DNA of 64,000 nucleotides. Origin: Candidatus Vondammii sp. HM_W22. Its GTDB lineage: Bacteria; Pseudomonadota; Gammaproteobacteria; Chromatiales; Chromatiaceae. Of this stretch, positions 35,119-44,438 are shown in pieces; position 1 is the first letter of the stretch, and every line of letters starts with the position of its first letter. A model generated the notes under the pieces. It saw only the letters and a list, made by a program, of their open reading frames with translations, ran no database searches and was not told the origin of the DNA. Made by a program: the position numbers and the translations under genes. The DNA is taken from the NCBI RefSeq assembly GCF_022530855.2, contig NZ_CP099567.1, positions 2,542,001-2,606,000 of the forward strand, given 5' to 3'.

Positions 35119-35996
35119 ATGAGTGAAGGACTCATTCTCACAAAGCAAGAGAATAAATTGCTGGATAGTTCGGCTCAGATCGCGTCAGATCCCCCCACGG
35201 GTGAAGACATGGCGTTTACCCATGCCGTGCTGTGCCAAGTAGGGCTACCAAGATCTAAGGTTGATGGTAGGGAGTTTATGCGGCAATCTGGATCTGCATG
35301 GGTAAACATTCAGGCTGGTTGGTTGGATGAAGGTAAGGGTCCCGTGCAGCAGCTTGTACCCTATGGAGTTATGCCCAGACTCGCCTTAGCTTGGCTTTCT
35401 ACCTACGCTGTAAGAAACAAGTCCCAGGAGATCTCCATAGGAGATAGTGCGGCTGAGTTTCTACGTTTGATGGGAATGGATCGGCAAGGCGGGAGATATA
35501 CAACACTACGAAAACAAATGCATGCATTGGCTGCTTGTCGTTTGCAGCTTGGTTTCAAGGGGCGTACTTACAATGGTGAGCCGATAAGGCAATTTGATGC
35601 ATGGCTATCTGACCATGAAGACCCACAGCGGACACTTTGGCCTGGTGTGCTCGTGCTGTCGAGTAGTTATTATGATTCGCTGATCGAAAGTGCCGTACCA
35701 CTAGATAATCGGGCAATGCTGGCATTAAAAGGGTCAGCATTGGCGCTAGATGTGTATACATGGCTTGCCCATCGTCTTCATCGGATTGAAGGTAGGCCGG
35801 TGATACTGCATTGGAAATCTTTAAGGGAACAATTTGCCCAGGAGTATAGTGGTCCAGAGGCGGGAAGAAATTTCTTCCCGCCTTAAAAAAGGCTCTAACC
35901 GTGTACCCAGAAGCAAAGGTTAAACAGGTCACAGGAGGTCTTATGCTGATGTATTCACCTCCTCCGATCCCGTATAGGAATAAAATGGTGCGTTAA
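35119..35996 (+). pseudogene. repA: RepA plasmid initiator, frameshifted near its end (block A)
   Basis: The protein resembles the plasmid RepA family PF04796: FTHAVLCQVGLPRSKVDG, LVPYGVMPRLALAWLSTYAV, GDSAAEFLRLMGMDRQGG and DVYTWLAHRLHRIEGRPVIL. From the ATG at 35119 it runs to EYSGPEAGRNFFPP and stops at 35886. The family's expected ending (KKFLPALKKALTVYPEAKV, QVTGGLMLMYSPPPIPY) follows in another frame to 35996. The shift coincides with a perfect 24-bp palindrome at 35859-35882. The second copy has the same lesion. Either the gene is damaged or translation recodes here. Confidence 0.8.
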
Positions 35997-36420
35997 ATCG
36001 GACCCCCCCTTTCTGACAACGCGCGTAGGATCGGACTCCCGGTCCTCAGAAACGTGCGTTAAATCAGACCCCCTAGTCCTCAGAAACGTGCGTTAAATCA
36101 GACCCCCTAGTCCTCTGTTATGTGCGTTAGATCGGACCCCTCCTGCTTGGGTTACTTGTCCCTCTTCTCGATTGGAAAGCCGTAACCCATATATCTATAT
36201 GGCATGTGAATAAGCTTGTGGATACAGAGACTTATCCTCGTTATATTGGCCCCCCCTATTTGAGTTAAATCGGCCCCCCTTTTGGTACTTATTCGCATTA
36301 AATCGGACCCCCTTGGCGCGTTATATTGGCCCCCCCTAAACCTGTAAGGTTTGCCTTTAATCTTTTACCTATAAATTACTACCTGTAATTATCCGTGCAA
36401 ATTTGTGGATAACAGATAAA
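35988..36420. other. Iteron-type replication origin (block A)
   Basis: Directly downstream of repA are about nine repeats of the type GTGCGTTAAATCGGACCCCC, including variants GCGTTATATTGGCCCCCC, at roughly 35988, 36022, 36055, 36088, 36121, 36239, 36263, 36295 and 36318. Two DnaA-box-like sites (TGTGGATAC near 36217, TGTGGATAA near 36404) and an AT-rich stretch accompany them. This is the expected oriV of a RepA plasmid. The 100 bp after it up to Tn copy 3 hold no gene. The same origin recurs at 48578. Confidence 0.85.
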
Positions 36421-36522
36421 AAAGGAATGCTCGCCATTGGCTCGCATGCCATCTAAATGGCTTCCTCACGTCAGCCAAACTGTCAACAATCAACCACCGA
36501 ACGCGGCATACGCCGTGAAAGA

Positions 36523-39500
36523 GGGGTTCTGGGGACATTCCGTCCTAAAGTGACACTTATCTCTACAGCCCATACCCCACAAGGCCTACAGAGGTGGCTT
36601 AATTTTCATTTTGCACGATTGATTGCATAATTTCATCCAAATCTAGTAGGTTTTGTTCAAAGCTAAAGCTGTAAGTTCCGTTCAAATTGATGTTATGCCA
36701 AGCCACTGGCGAAACTTGCTTAATAATTTCCAACTTCTTATCGTCACTTTCCCCCTCAAAATGCTCAAGTAATCGCGTCAGTATCAGCGAATTAAAATAG
36801 ATAATGGCGTTGGTTAATAGCCTCGCGCATTCATTCCACAAGACAATCTCATCGTCTGATTTTCCCTGGAAACGATTGCCATTCACATGTGCAATAGCAC
36901 GCCGTAATTGATGATAAGCTTCCCCACGATTCAAGGCTCGCTGTACATAAGTTCTTAAACTAGCATCATCAATATAGTCCAGTAAGTACATGGCCTTGAG
37001 CATACGATTATATTCAGTTAAAGCTTTCAGCAAGGGGTGGTTTTGACTATAGCCAGAAAGCTTTCTAACAAGGGTCGCCTGCGTTATCGTCTTCTGCTGT
37101 AGTGATATAATAATGCGCTGTATCGTATCCCACTCATCGATAATTAATTCTGTATTAATAGGCTTTTTTAATGAGAGCGTTGCCTTATTGTCTTCTCCCT
37201 CATTTACATCAAAAAGATCTGATATCACGGTTCCAAACTGAGCATAGCGCGGCGCAAATATATAGCCAAACAGGTCCAGCAAAGCAAAGTTAACATGATT
37301 AACGCCGTGCGTATCCGTTGACAAAATATCCGGCTTAATCTCCGAGGTATTGTTATGAAGCAGATCCAAAATAAAATGAGATTCATGTTCATTGGAACCA
37401 ATAATCTGGGCATTCAAGGCTACATGATTGGCAATCAAGTTCATCGATGTTAGTCCTTTATTCGTGCCAAAATATTTAGATGAATAGCGAGTTTTAAAAG
37501 TCTCTAACCATGATTCGAATTTTTGCCCGTCAGCACTGGCATGAATGAGTCCTTTTTGGATATTGTAATGCTTGAAGATTGATAATTTCTCTGTCGCATC
37601 GTTAATTGCATCATTGCCGAAGTTTAGCGTTTCAGGTCACAAATAATTGGCCTGTACTGTGCGTAGATGATCATATGATCTATCAGAGATTCTGGCCATG
37701 CCGTGTAGGCCATAATAGGTTCCATTGCCAATGAGAGCCGCCAGTAAATCATTCAAATGATCACTCTGTCCGGACTGTACCTGGCGAACATGCTCAAAGT
37801 GCTTTAAAAATCCTGTTTCCTGATGAACGAAGCGTAATACATCGGCAATGTTAATCGGTTTCATACGATCGAAAAAGGGATTGTTTAAAGCCGATTTTGT
37901 GCCTGAATACGGCAACCTCCATTGAATTTTTTCTGAGCGATTACGCAATACCACATTTCGATTGTCGCCATCATCAATGCGCTGGCCAACCCGTTGCAGC
38001 TTATCGTTCATCTTTTTCTCCATCGATTTAACCCGCTGGGCAGGCTCTGTATTCATGCTATCTAGCATGGAACCTTTAAGTAGCTTGTCTTTCTGTGCCC
38101 AGGGGATATCTCCAACAAGGTCATCGTGTAATGCACGATATTTGATAGCCGTTGGTATAAAGAGTTTCCCACCAAGATTATTTTGAGCTGATAAATACAG
38201 CATCAACTCGTAACGCTCAGAGAGTACGTTGTTATCAATATTGATAACATACAATTGGTGTTTGGCTGGAATCAATCGTCGATCTGACGATGCTAATTCA
38301 CCAGCACCTAACAACTCTTTTTTCATTCTATTTAATTGTGCAGATAAAGCCTGTGTATTGTCTGATCCTTCAAAGGTCAGGCATAAAAAAATGGGGCGTA
38401 TTAAGTGCTGAATCAGTTCACGCTGCTTATCATAAAATTCCCAGATGTAATCATTTTTCGTGCGTTTTTGTTTCTTCAGATACAAGCACAGTGATTCTAT
38501 TTCCCCTGCTCCAAGCAAGCCTTGTACCCGTTGTTTTATTTGTCTAAATGACACATGGTCATCAATGGTGTCGTCAATAAAAAAGTATAATAATTCAGCG
38601 GCTTTGCTAATATTTACTACCGCGCCATCCCAATCTTTATAGGCCATTTCCTTGGCATACGCTTTAGCTTTTTCACGTAACTTTCGGACATGATAAATAA
38701 ACCCATAAGCCAAACGTTCAATATTGATTTGTACCCGCTCCTGAAGATAACAAAGTAAATAAAGCTGCTGCGTGACACGGTCGAAGCGTTTAAGCTTGGT
38801 TATAGAGTAGTAATCAACCATCGTCGCATAGTGCAGTCGGTTTTGTTGCGATAGTGATAGAGCAGAGGCCACTTGATTAACTTCATCCATCCAGGGCTGA
38901 ATCAACTTGTTGACGTTCAACTCTTTCTCCAATTCTGGAGCATTAAAACTTTTCGCCGCCTGCTTAAGTTCTTTAACGGTTAGCATACCTTTTCCATCAA
39001 CTAACTCAGCCAAGTTAGTAGCTAATTCATCTGATATGGTTGTCTTTAATAGATCAGAAAGTCGCTTACGTTCCTGTTTTATTACCTGACTGATAATTCG
39101 CTGAAGCACGGTATATTTAGGGATTCCTGTATGATTTCGAGCTAAGTATTCGGTGCAGGCATCAAATAAAAAGCGCGGCTCAATCCAGGATTTAGCAACC
39201 TGTTGCAAATAGGTAATGAGAGGTTCCTGATGTTATTCCACACACCATGTTTTGAATCCCTGAAGGTTTATAATCTTGTCGTAGATACGTGTTTTCTGCT
39301 TATTGCTAACACTGAAGCGAGGGACTTTAAATTTAGGGAAATATTCTTCAGCAATAAAGGTGAGATCTGCTTTCAATTCCTTGTAGGCCGGATTGAGCTG
39401 AATGGGCTTGATCTTAAAGTAACCCAGCAGAGCAATAGCATAGCATTTATGATTGCGATCCCTGATGGATTTAATAACGTCCTGCTCCAGATCATTCAGA

Positions 39501-39740
39501 GTAAAACTGATACGTTTTTCTTCCAGTGACAGGCTGGGAACGCCATATAAATCGTTAATTTCTGCTTCGTGGAGTACGGTCAGGAGTTCTTTATAAGGCA
39601 TAGGCTTCTCGTAAAAGCCGGAATATTACTATAATTGGGATATTGCAGTGATTTTGAAAATTAAGGCACCTCTAGAAGCCTTATGAGGCGTGGGCTGTAG
39701 CGATAAGTGTCACTTTAGGACGGAATGTCCCCAGAACCCC
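36523..39740 (-). mobile_element. Tn3-family IS1071-like element, copy 3
   Basis: This 3218-bp copy has both terminal repeats intact but a dead tnpA. The outer 5-mers are AAAGA (left) and AACAT (right). The left flank is the repA origin block, the right flank a topoisomerase III fragment. It shares two nonsense codons and the fused junction with copy 5, so the two derive from one dead ancestor. Confidence 0.9.
36599..39601 (-). pseudogene. tnpA: Tn3-family transposase, fused junction but two nonsense codons (copy 3)
   Basis: Here the N- and C-terminal frames join without a shift (DYIWEFYDKQREL), giving the full-length arrangement expected of Tn3 transposases. However, a TAA replaces a Gln codon after GFKTWCVE (near 39234), and a TGA replaces an Arg codon after RTVQANYL (near 37637). 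An insertion adds MAR within YGLHGMARISD. The gene is dead, yet its fused junction shows what the split copies have lost. Confidence 0.85.
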
Positions 39741-39917
39741 AACATAAAGGAAGCGCTAAGCGCTTCTATAGATAAACTAACAATAGATAAGAAGAGTACG
39801 AAGCCCCCTAAGTATTTTGTTGAATCTACATTACTTTCAGCAATGACTAAAGCATCAAGATACGTTAGTGACGAAGAGCTTAAAAAAGCCCTAGATGACA
39901 AAAATAGTGGTTCAATT
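39741..39917 (+). pseudogene. Topoisomerase III (TopB/TraE-like) fragment
   Basis: The frame from the transposon edge reads KKSTKPPKYFVESTLLSAMT then KASRYVSDEELKKALDDKNS, the conserved region before the DGIGTEATRA motif of type IA topoisomerases. Both sides are cut: by Tn copy 3 on the left and the IS3 element at 39918 on the right. Plasmids of the IncP-like groups carry such a gene. Confidence 0.7.
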
Positions 39918-39991
39918 TGACCTTTCCCCCAGAAATAGAGCCATGACAAGGATGAGATTTCCAATTAGTCTGTGTATTAGGAGATCTCAAG

Positions 39992-40258
39992 ATGAAGAAG
40001 AAGCGTTACAGAGAAGAGCAAATTATTGGTGCCATCAAGCAGCATGAGTCAGGGGTAAAAGTTGATGACATTTGTCGTCAGTTCGGCATTTCAACCGGGT
40101 GCTTTTATAACTGGCGAAGCAAATACGCCGGGATGGATGTCTCAGAAGCCAAACGGCTCAAAGAGCTTGAAAGCGAAAATAACAAGCTTAAGAAGTTACT
40201 TGCCGAGAAAATGCTTGAAGCTGAGGCGATGAAGGATGTGCTCTCAAAAAAGTGGTAA
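39992..40258 (+). CDS. IS3-family transposase OrfA
   Basis: The 88-residue OrfA has an HTH (EEQIIGAIKQHESGVKVDDI, CRQFGISTGCFYNWRSKYAG) and a leucine-zipper region ending SKKW. The AAAAAAG run at 40244-40250 should cause a -1 shift to give the OrfAB transposase; OrfA alone inhibits. It is intact. Confidence 0.92.
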   Translation: MKKKRYREEQIIGAIKQHESGVKVDDICRQFGISTGCFYNWRSKYAGMDVSEAKRLKELESENNKLKKLLAEKMLEAEAMKDVLSKKW

Positions 40259-41070
40259 AGCCTGCTGATAGAAAACAAATCGTGAGCTACCTTAAGTCGC
40301 GGTTCAAATTAAGTGAGCGTAGAGCTTGCCTATTAGTAGGCTTAAGTAGAACCGCTTTTCGGTACGTTACTCAATGGGGAAAAGATGAGCCTCTACGCAA
40401 ACGGTTACTTGAGCTGGCAAAAAAGCATCCGAGTTATGGTTATTTGTTTTTACATGGCCTCCTGAGAGGAGAGGGGCTTGTGAAAAACAAGAAGCGGACC
40501 TACCGAGTCTATAACGAAGAAGGTCTTCAAGTGAGGACTAAAAAACGCAAGAAGATAATACGACCAAGAATGCCAACGATTATGCCCATTGGTAAAAATA
40601 TACGCTGGTCAATGGATTTTGTCAGTGATCAGTTGGCTAATGGTCGCCGCTTTCGAGTATTTAATGTGATTGATGATTACTCAAGAGAAATTATTGGCCA
40701 GCTCTCTGACTTCTCGATCAATGGTCACCAGGTCGCTCGTTTTTTAACTCAGGTGATTGAGCTAAGGAGCGCTCCGGATCAAATAATCTGCGACAACGGT
40801 ACTGAGTTTACTAGCAAGGCGATGTTCTACTGGCAAAAAGAAAGTGGCGTTAAGCTAGGTTTTATTCAGCCAGGTAAGCCTACTCAGAATGCGTTTGTAG
40901 AAAGCTTAAACGGTAAATTCAGAAATGAATGCTTAAATCAGCATTGGTTCAGGTCCATTGATGACGCTAGACATGAAATTGATCAATGGCGAGAGCACTA
41001 CAATCACGTGCGGCCTCATAGCGCATTAAATTATTTGTCACCTGTGGCCTTTGTGAATAGGGCCGCTTAG
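40252..41070 (+). CDS. IS3-family transposase OrfB
   Basis: The 272-residue OrfB has the DDE domain of the rve type: Asp in IRWSMDFVSDQLANGRRFRV, Asp in IICDNGTEFTSKAM, Glu in QNAFVESLNGKFRNECLNQH. It ends LNYLSPVAFVNRAA. It is expressed through the frameshift from OrfA. Intact and apparently the only complete IS3 in the window. Confidence 0.92.
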   Translation: MVKPADRKQIVSYLKSRFKLSERRACLLVGLSRTAFRYVTQWGKDEPLRKRLLELAKKHPSYGYLFLHGLLRGEGLVKNKKRTYRVYNEEGLQVRTKKRKKIIRPRMPTIMPIGKNIRWSMDFVSDQLANGRRFRVFNVIDDYSREIIGQLSDFSINGHQVARFLTQVIELRSAPDQIICDNGTEFTSKAMFYWQKESGVKLGFIQPGKPTQNAFVESLNGKFRNECLNQHWFRSIDDARHEIDQWREHYNHVRPHSALNYLSPVAFVNRAA

Positions 41071-41115
41071 AATGAATTATCTCATCCAAGTCTTGGTATT
41101 AAGATGGGGGGAAGG

Positions 41116-41373
41116 TCATGACAAAGAACCTTCGTCAGTAGGAACTAGCCCTCTGCGTATATCAATAAAATCCGGCCCGTTTTCGTGGTAAAGAAAAGTA
41201 ATCCCCCCCCGATCCTCTAGCGAATTGAAGATATCAATTATTTCATCGTCTAAAAACTCGTCGGCTTCAAGCTCAGTGGTATTAATTACAATACTATCTT
41301 GACCGCCAAAAAACTCATCAAGCCATGCATCAACATGATGGTCAAAGCTCTTAATTAATGTCCGGTAACCCAT
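41116..41373 (-). CDS. Hypothetical acidic protein next to the IS3 element
   Basis: The 85-residue frame (MGYRTLIKSFDHHVDAWLDE, DSIVINTTELEADEFLDDEI, IDIFNSLEDRGGITFLYHEN) is acidic and has no recognised family. Its last codon is the IS3 right end, so the C-terminus may be cut. It is read in the same direction as vapBC, 19 bp downstream of vapC, and may have been its operon partner. Confidence 0.45.
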   Translation of the reverse strand: MGYRTLIKSFDHHVDAWLDEFFGGQDSIVINTTELEADEFLDDEIIDIFNSLEDRGGITFLYHENGPDFIDIRRGLVPTDEGSLS

Positions 41374-41392
41374 AATAACTCCCCTTTTTTCT

Positions 41393-41794
41393 TCACTTAA
41401 CCCAATTCTCTAAACGTAATCCTGGGACACGCTCAAATTCACCCACATTATTACTGACCACTATCAAACCCAGTGAACGGGCATGGCCCGCAATCATCTG
41501 ATCATAGGGGCCAATGGGCCGCCCCGCCTTGGCCAACTCTGCCCGAATCTGGCCGGTATGCTGTGCCGCTGCACTGTCATAGTCCAGTATCTCTAGTCGA
41601 GCTGCGAAAGTTTCAATTGTGCGGGTGTTCTTTGCTGGATTGCTAGACTTCTCCGCGCCGTAAAACAGCTCCATTAGGGTCACTGAAGAAACGGCTAACT
41701 GGCCCTCGTTTGCATTAAACACTTCTCGCACTGTGGCTGGGCGGTTCTTCATCGTGTAAATCACGATATTGGTATCTAGTAGGTATTTCAGCAT
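41393..41794 (-). CDS. vapC: VapC toxin (PIN-domain ribonuclease)
   Basis: The 133-residue PIN protein has the acidic quartet: Asp in KYLLDTNIVIYTMKNRP, Glu in SSVTLMELFYGAEKS, Asp in GRPIGPYDQMIAGHARS and the late Asn/Glu region VVSNNVGEFERV. VapC cleaves tRNA or rRNA. The start overlaps the vapB stop by one base. Intact. Confidence 0.93.
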   Translation of the reverse strand: MLKYLLDTNIVIYTMKNRPATVREVFNANEGQLAVSSVTLMELFYGAEKSSNPAKNTRTIETFAARLEILDYDSAAAQHTGQIRAELAKAGRPIGPYDQMIAGHARSLGLIVVSNNVGEFERVPGLRLENWVK

Positions 41795-42024
41795 TAAAAC
41801 GCTTCTCGCTCTTGGTCGGCGGGCTGCTCACGTTCGGCCATAAAATCAGCCGTCACACCTTCACCATCAAACCAGCTATTCCAAGATTCTTCCGTAGGTG
41901 CAATCAATCGCGCGTTACCCATAAGAATCACATTCACCTTTTTTACCCCATCAGGGAACTCAAGAGCTTTCGGGATTCTAACCGCCTGACTTTTGTTGTT
42001 TGTAAAAATCGTTGCTTGTGCCAT
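41794..42024 (-). CDS. vapB: VapB antitoxin
   Basis: The 76-residue VapB has an AbrB/SpoVT-like N-terminus (AQATIFTNNKSQAVRIPKAL, EFPDGVKKVNVI) and an acidic tail that would bind VapC. It leads the vapBC operon. Two copies of TGTATATACA upstream are a likely autoregulatory operator. Intact. Confidence 0.93.
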   Translation of the reverse strand: MAQATIFTNNKSQAVRIPKALEFPDGVKKVNVILMGNARLIAPTEESWNSWFDGEGVTADFMAEREQPADQEREAF

Positions 42025-42044
42025 GACCCATTACCTCGACATAT

Positions 42045-42105
42045 CCAAATTGTATATACATTATCGATTATCATGCTGCATATGTCAAGTGTATATACAA
42101 CGGAC
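42045..42105 (-). promoter_or_regulatory. vapBC operator
   Basis: TGTATATACA at 42051-42060 and TGTATATACAA at 42090-42100 are near-palindromic and spaced about 39 bp apart, upstream of vapB. Such paired sites fit cooperative binding of the VapBC complex. No promoter boxes were scored. Confidence 0.5.
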
Positions 42106-42127
42106 TCACCACCTATTTTGATTTAAT

Positions 42128-42788
42128 TAAGGCCCTGGATAAAGTTCATCAAACCCCGATGACTTTACCCACCGCCATGCGCTCACGCGCCCTTGCGTCA
42201 CTGCGTTCCGCCCCTGGCATCACTAGCTTTAACACCATGTTTTTTTCTTTTTGCCGCCATAGGGGTAGCCCAGGCCAGCATTGAGTAGTGATTTGGTGAG
42301 ACTCTTACCATCGACGTAAACATCAGCCACAATTCTAAAATATTTGCCTCGCTTAATGTTTCTAAGCTCTACTCGCCCACCGGATAGTAAGAAAGCCACG
42401 GTGTGCTTCTTGGCTCGACGCGCCAGCTTGATTTCCCGTTCGCACTGCCCACGCATTTCTGGAGTATCAACCCCCGCCACTCTAACGCTAATCTTGTCGC
42501 CTACAATAGCCGGCCACTCATCGATAATTACTTTAAACGTATCACCATCATAAATACTGCGTATCTCTGAGGGATAGACACTGCCATAGTGTTTTAGCCG
42601 CTAACGCTGAGTTACCAATCAACATTGTTCCAACTGCTGCGATCAATATTCTTTTAACCATTTGCATCTCTCTTTTTATTCTTTCAACAGCCAGTATTGC
42701 CAGGGGCGGAACGCAGTGACGCAAGGGCGCGTGAGCGCATGGCGGTGGGTAAAGTCACGGGGTTTGATGAACTTTATCCAGGGCCTTA
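42128..42788. repeat. 91-bp inverted repeats flanking a nuc gene (cassette-like)
   Basis: The sequence 42128-42219, starting TAAGGCCCTGGATAAAGTTC, is repeated in inverse at 42698-42788 with a single-base difference (CCCCGATGAC against CCCCGTGAC) over about 91 bp. Between them lies the nuc-like pseudogene. The right copy contains the TAA stop of the intact integrase. The arrangement looks like a mobile cassette or a hairpin-forming attachment region. No transposase of its own lies inside. Confidence 0.85.
42229..42667 (-). pseudogene. Thermonuclease-like gene inside the inverted repeat, frameshifted
   Basis: From ATG 42667 the frame gives a signal peptide (KRILIAAVGTMLIGNSALA) and then shifts near 42598 after ALAAK. 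The next frame reads HYGSVYPSEIRSIYDGDTFK, SVRVAGVDTPEMRGQCEREI and RGKYFRIVADVYVDGKSL, ending KKKTWC at 42229. It is closely related to the intact nuc at 25828. One small indel inactivates it. Confidence 0.75.
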
Positions 42789-43433
42789 GTGTTCCCTCTG
42801 GTCACTCCAGGCCTCCATGACCAGCTTGTGCTTTTCATCGCCCACCACCTGTAAATATATCTCGGTGGTTTTGGTGTCTGAATGCCCCATGATTTGCGCC
42901 AATATATGTAGGGGTAACGGTTTTTCGCCGGTGACCATTGCAACCCCGAACGCATGCCTTAATCCTTTGCCTGTAGCTTGCTTGCCGGTGACCCCTGCGT
43001 GCCTCATCACCCGCTTTACCAAGCGGTAGGCCGTGGGCCGGCTCATCGACCATAGCGGCTGTTCTAAATCCTTGCCGCGCTTTTTGCGAGCACGCAGATC
43101 AAACACCAAATCTAAGTACTCAATTAAAATTGCCGGTACAGGCACGGCACGGTACTGCGCCAACTTCTTTCGTCCACGCCCATCGACCTTACGTTTTTTT
43201 AAACTCCGGTAGACAATGGCTTGCTCTTCAATGAGCACTCGGGCTGGCACCAACTGGAGAGCTTCAGTGGGGCGGCACCCCGTGTAATGTAGCAACTGGC
43301 AAAACATGCGATCATTAGGTTCTTCCTCGTCGAGAGCGGAGAGGAAAGCGGCCCGCTCCTGAGCATTAAGGTAAAGCCGTTCACCTGTCGGGCTAAACAA
43401 GCGCATTTCAGGAGCTATTTCTTGGTTTTCCAT
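42786..43433 (-). CDS. Small tyrosine recombinase (intact, 215 aa)
   Basis: This is the only intact copy of the window's small integrases. Catalytic residues are present: Arg in HYTGCRPTEALQLVP, Lys-containing strand EEQAIVYRSLKKRKVDG, the His-x-x-Arg-like box in GKGLRHAFGVAMV, His in AQIMGHSDTKTTEIYLQVV and its Tyr nucleophile. It lacks the long N-terminal arm-binding domain of phage integrases, so it resembles Xer-like or cassette recombinases with a minimal core. It is divergent from the broken copy at 43467, 33 bp away. Its stop codon lies in the 91-bp repeat. Confidence 0.85.
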   Translation of the reverse strand: MENQEIAPEMRLFSPTGERLYLNAQERAAFLSALDEEEPNDRMFCQLLHYTGCRPTEALQLVPARVLIEEQAIVYRSLKKRKVDGRGRKKLAQYRAVPVPAILIEYLDLVFDLRARKKRGKDLEQPLWSMSRPTAYRLVKRVMRHAGVTGKQATGKGLRHAFGVAMVTGEKPLPLHILAQIMGHSDTKTTEIYLQVVGDEKHKLVMEAWSDQREH

Positions 43434-43437
43434 GCCT

Positions 43438-43463
43438 GAATCATTTCTCTTATATTTTGATTC
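43438..43463. promoter_or_regulatory. Dyad between divergent integrase genes
   Basis: GAATCA at 43438 and TGATTC at 43458 flank a 14-bp AT-rich spacer, as at 30838. Here it sits between two divergently read integrases only 33 bp apart, so it must overlap both promoters. It is also where the duplicated block A' begins. Confidence 0.4.
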
Positions 43464-43466
43464 GCC

Positions 43467-44104
43467 ATGCCAGAGAATGAAATTTCACCAGAAATGCGCC
43501 TCTTTAAGTCCCACCGGAGAGCGTTTGTACCTCACCGCCTCGGAGAGGGGACACTTTCCTCTCCGCTCTCGACGAGGAAGAACCTAATGATCGCATGTTT
43601 TGCCAGTTACTCCATTTTACCGGCTGCCGACCGACTGAAGCGTTACAATTAATACCGCGCCGGGTATTGATCGAGGAACAATCGATTGTTTATCGGTCGT
43701 TAAAGAAACGGAGGTTTGATAGTCGGGGCCGGGAGAAACAGCCGCAGTACCGCACTGTGCCGGTGCCACAATCTTTCATAGAGCATCTTGACCTAGTGTT
43801 TGATCTGCGCGCTAGGCTAAAGCGAAACCGGGGCCTGGATAACCGCTTATGGCCGATGAGTCGGCCCACGGCCTACCGCCTGGTCAAACGGGTGATGGAT
43901 CGTGCCGGCATCGTCGGCAAGCAGGCAACTGGGAAGGGGCTACGTCATGGCTTTGGGGTTGCAATGGTCACAGCCAAGAAGCCATTGCCACTTCATGTAC
44001 TATCACAGCTCATGGGGCATTCCGATACCAAAACCACTGAAATCTATTTACAGGTGGTGGGTGAAGAAAAGCGCCAACTCGTAGCCGATGCCTGGGAGGG
44101 GTGA
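43467..44104 (+). pseudogene. Small tyrosine recombinase, frameshifted (block A')
   Basis: This is the duplicate of the gene at 30867 and shares its extra A near 43506. It lacks the 10-bp duplication of block A, but a 55-bp tract (43554-43608) has been replaced by sequence of the neighbouring intact integrase and brings an extra C that shifts the frame again. From 43595 on it is open (MFCQLLHFTGCRPTEALQL to the end) and includes the catalytic Arg, His and Tyr, but not the N-terminus. Confidence 0.82.
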
Positions 44105-44159
44105 TACAAAGTCACGGGTTGCGCATCGCGCACCTTTATGCCATACTGAAAGTCAACTT

Positions 44160-44438
44160 ATGATTAAGACATTTAAGCATAAAGGGCTTAAATTATTTTT
44201 TGAGGCCGGTAGCACTGCGGGTATTCAAGCCGCACACAGCACCAAGATTCAAGATCGTCTTACGTTTTTGCATACTGCAACCTGTGTCGAAGATATGGAT
44301 CTTCCCGGTTATCGCCTTCATGAGTTAAAGGGGAAGTTGGCAGGTCATTGGGCAATTGATGTTAGTGGTAACTGGCGAATTGTTTTTAAGTTTGAAAAAG
44401 GCGACGCTTACGTTGTTAATTATGAGGACTATCATTAA
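44160..44438 (+). CDS. higB: HigB-type toxin (block A')
   Basis: Identical to the 92-residue HigB at 31569, with the same upstream dyad and TAATG overlap with higA. Together the two copies double the dosage of this toxin-antitoxin system. It may be expressed from the same operator sequence. Confidence 0.88.
   Translation: MIKTFKHKGLKLFFEAGSTAGIQAAHSTKIQDRLTFLHTATCVEDMDLPGYRLHELKGKLAGHWAIDVSGNWRIVFKFEKGDAYVVNYEDYH

Larger units (their letters stand above)
39918..41118 (+). mobile_element. Complete IS3-family element
   Basis: The element runs from TGACCTTTCCCCC to its inverted copy GGGGGGAAGGTCA, 1201 bp. It holds overlapping orfA and orfB with an A6G slippery run. No clear target duplication is visible next to the ends. 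A solo right end of the same element is present at 9134-9213. Confidence 0.88.

Noticed and set aside
35988-36340. Iterons considered as a CRISPR array
   Set aside because: Repeats vary in sequence, spacing is irregular, no cas genes are near, and they follow a RepA gene, which fits a plasmid origin.
36518-36522. AAAGA beside copies 3 and 4 as the mate of TCTTT beside copy 2
   Set aside because: The 5-mer matches, but only copy 5 also continues the Rep reading frame in frame, so copy 5 is the better partner.
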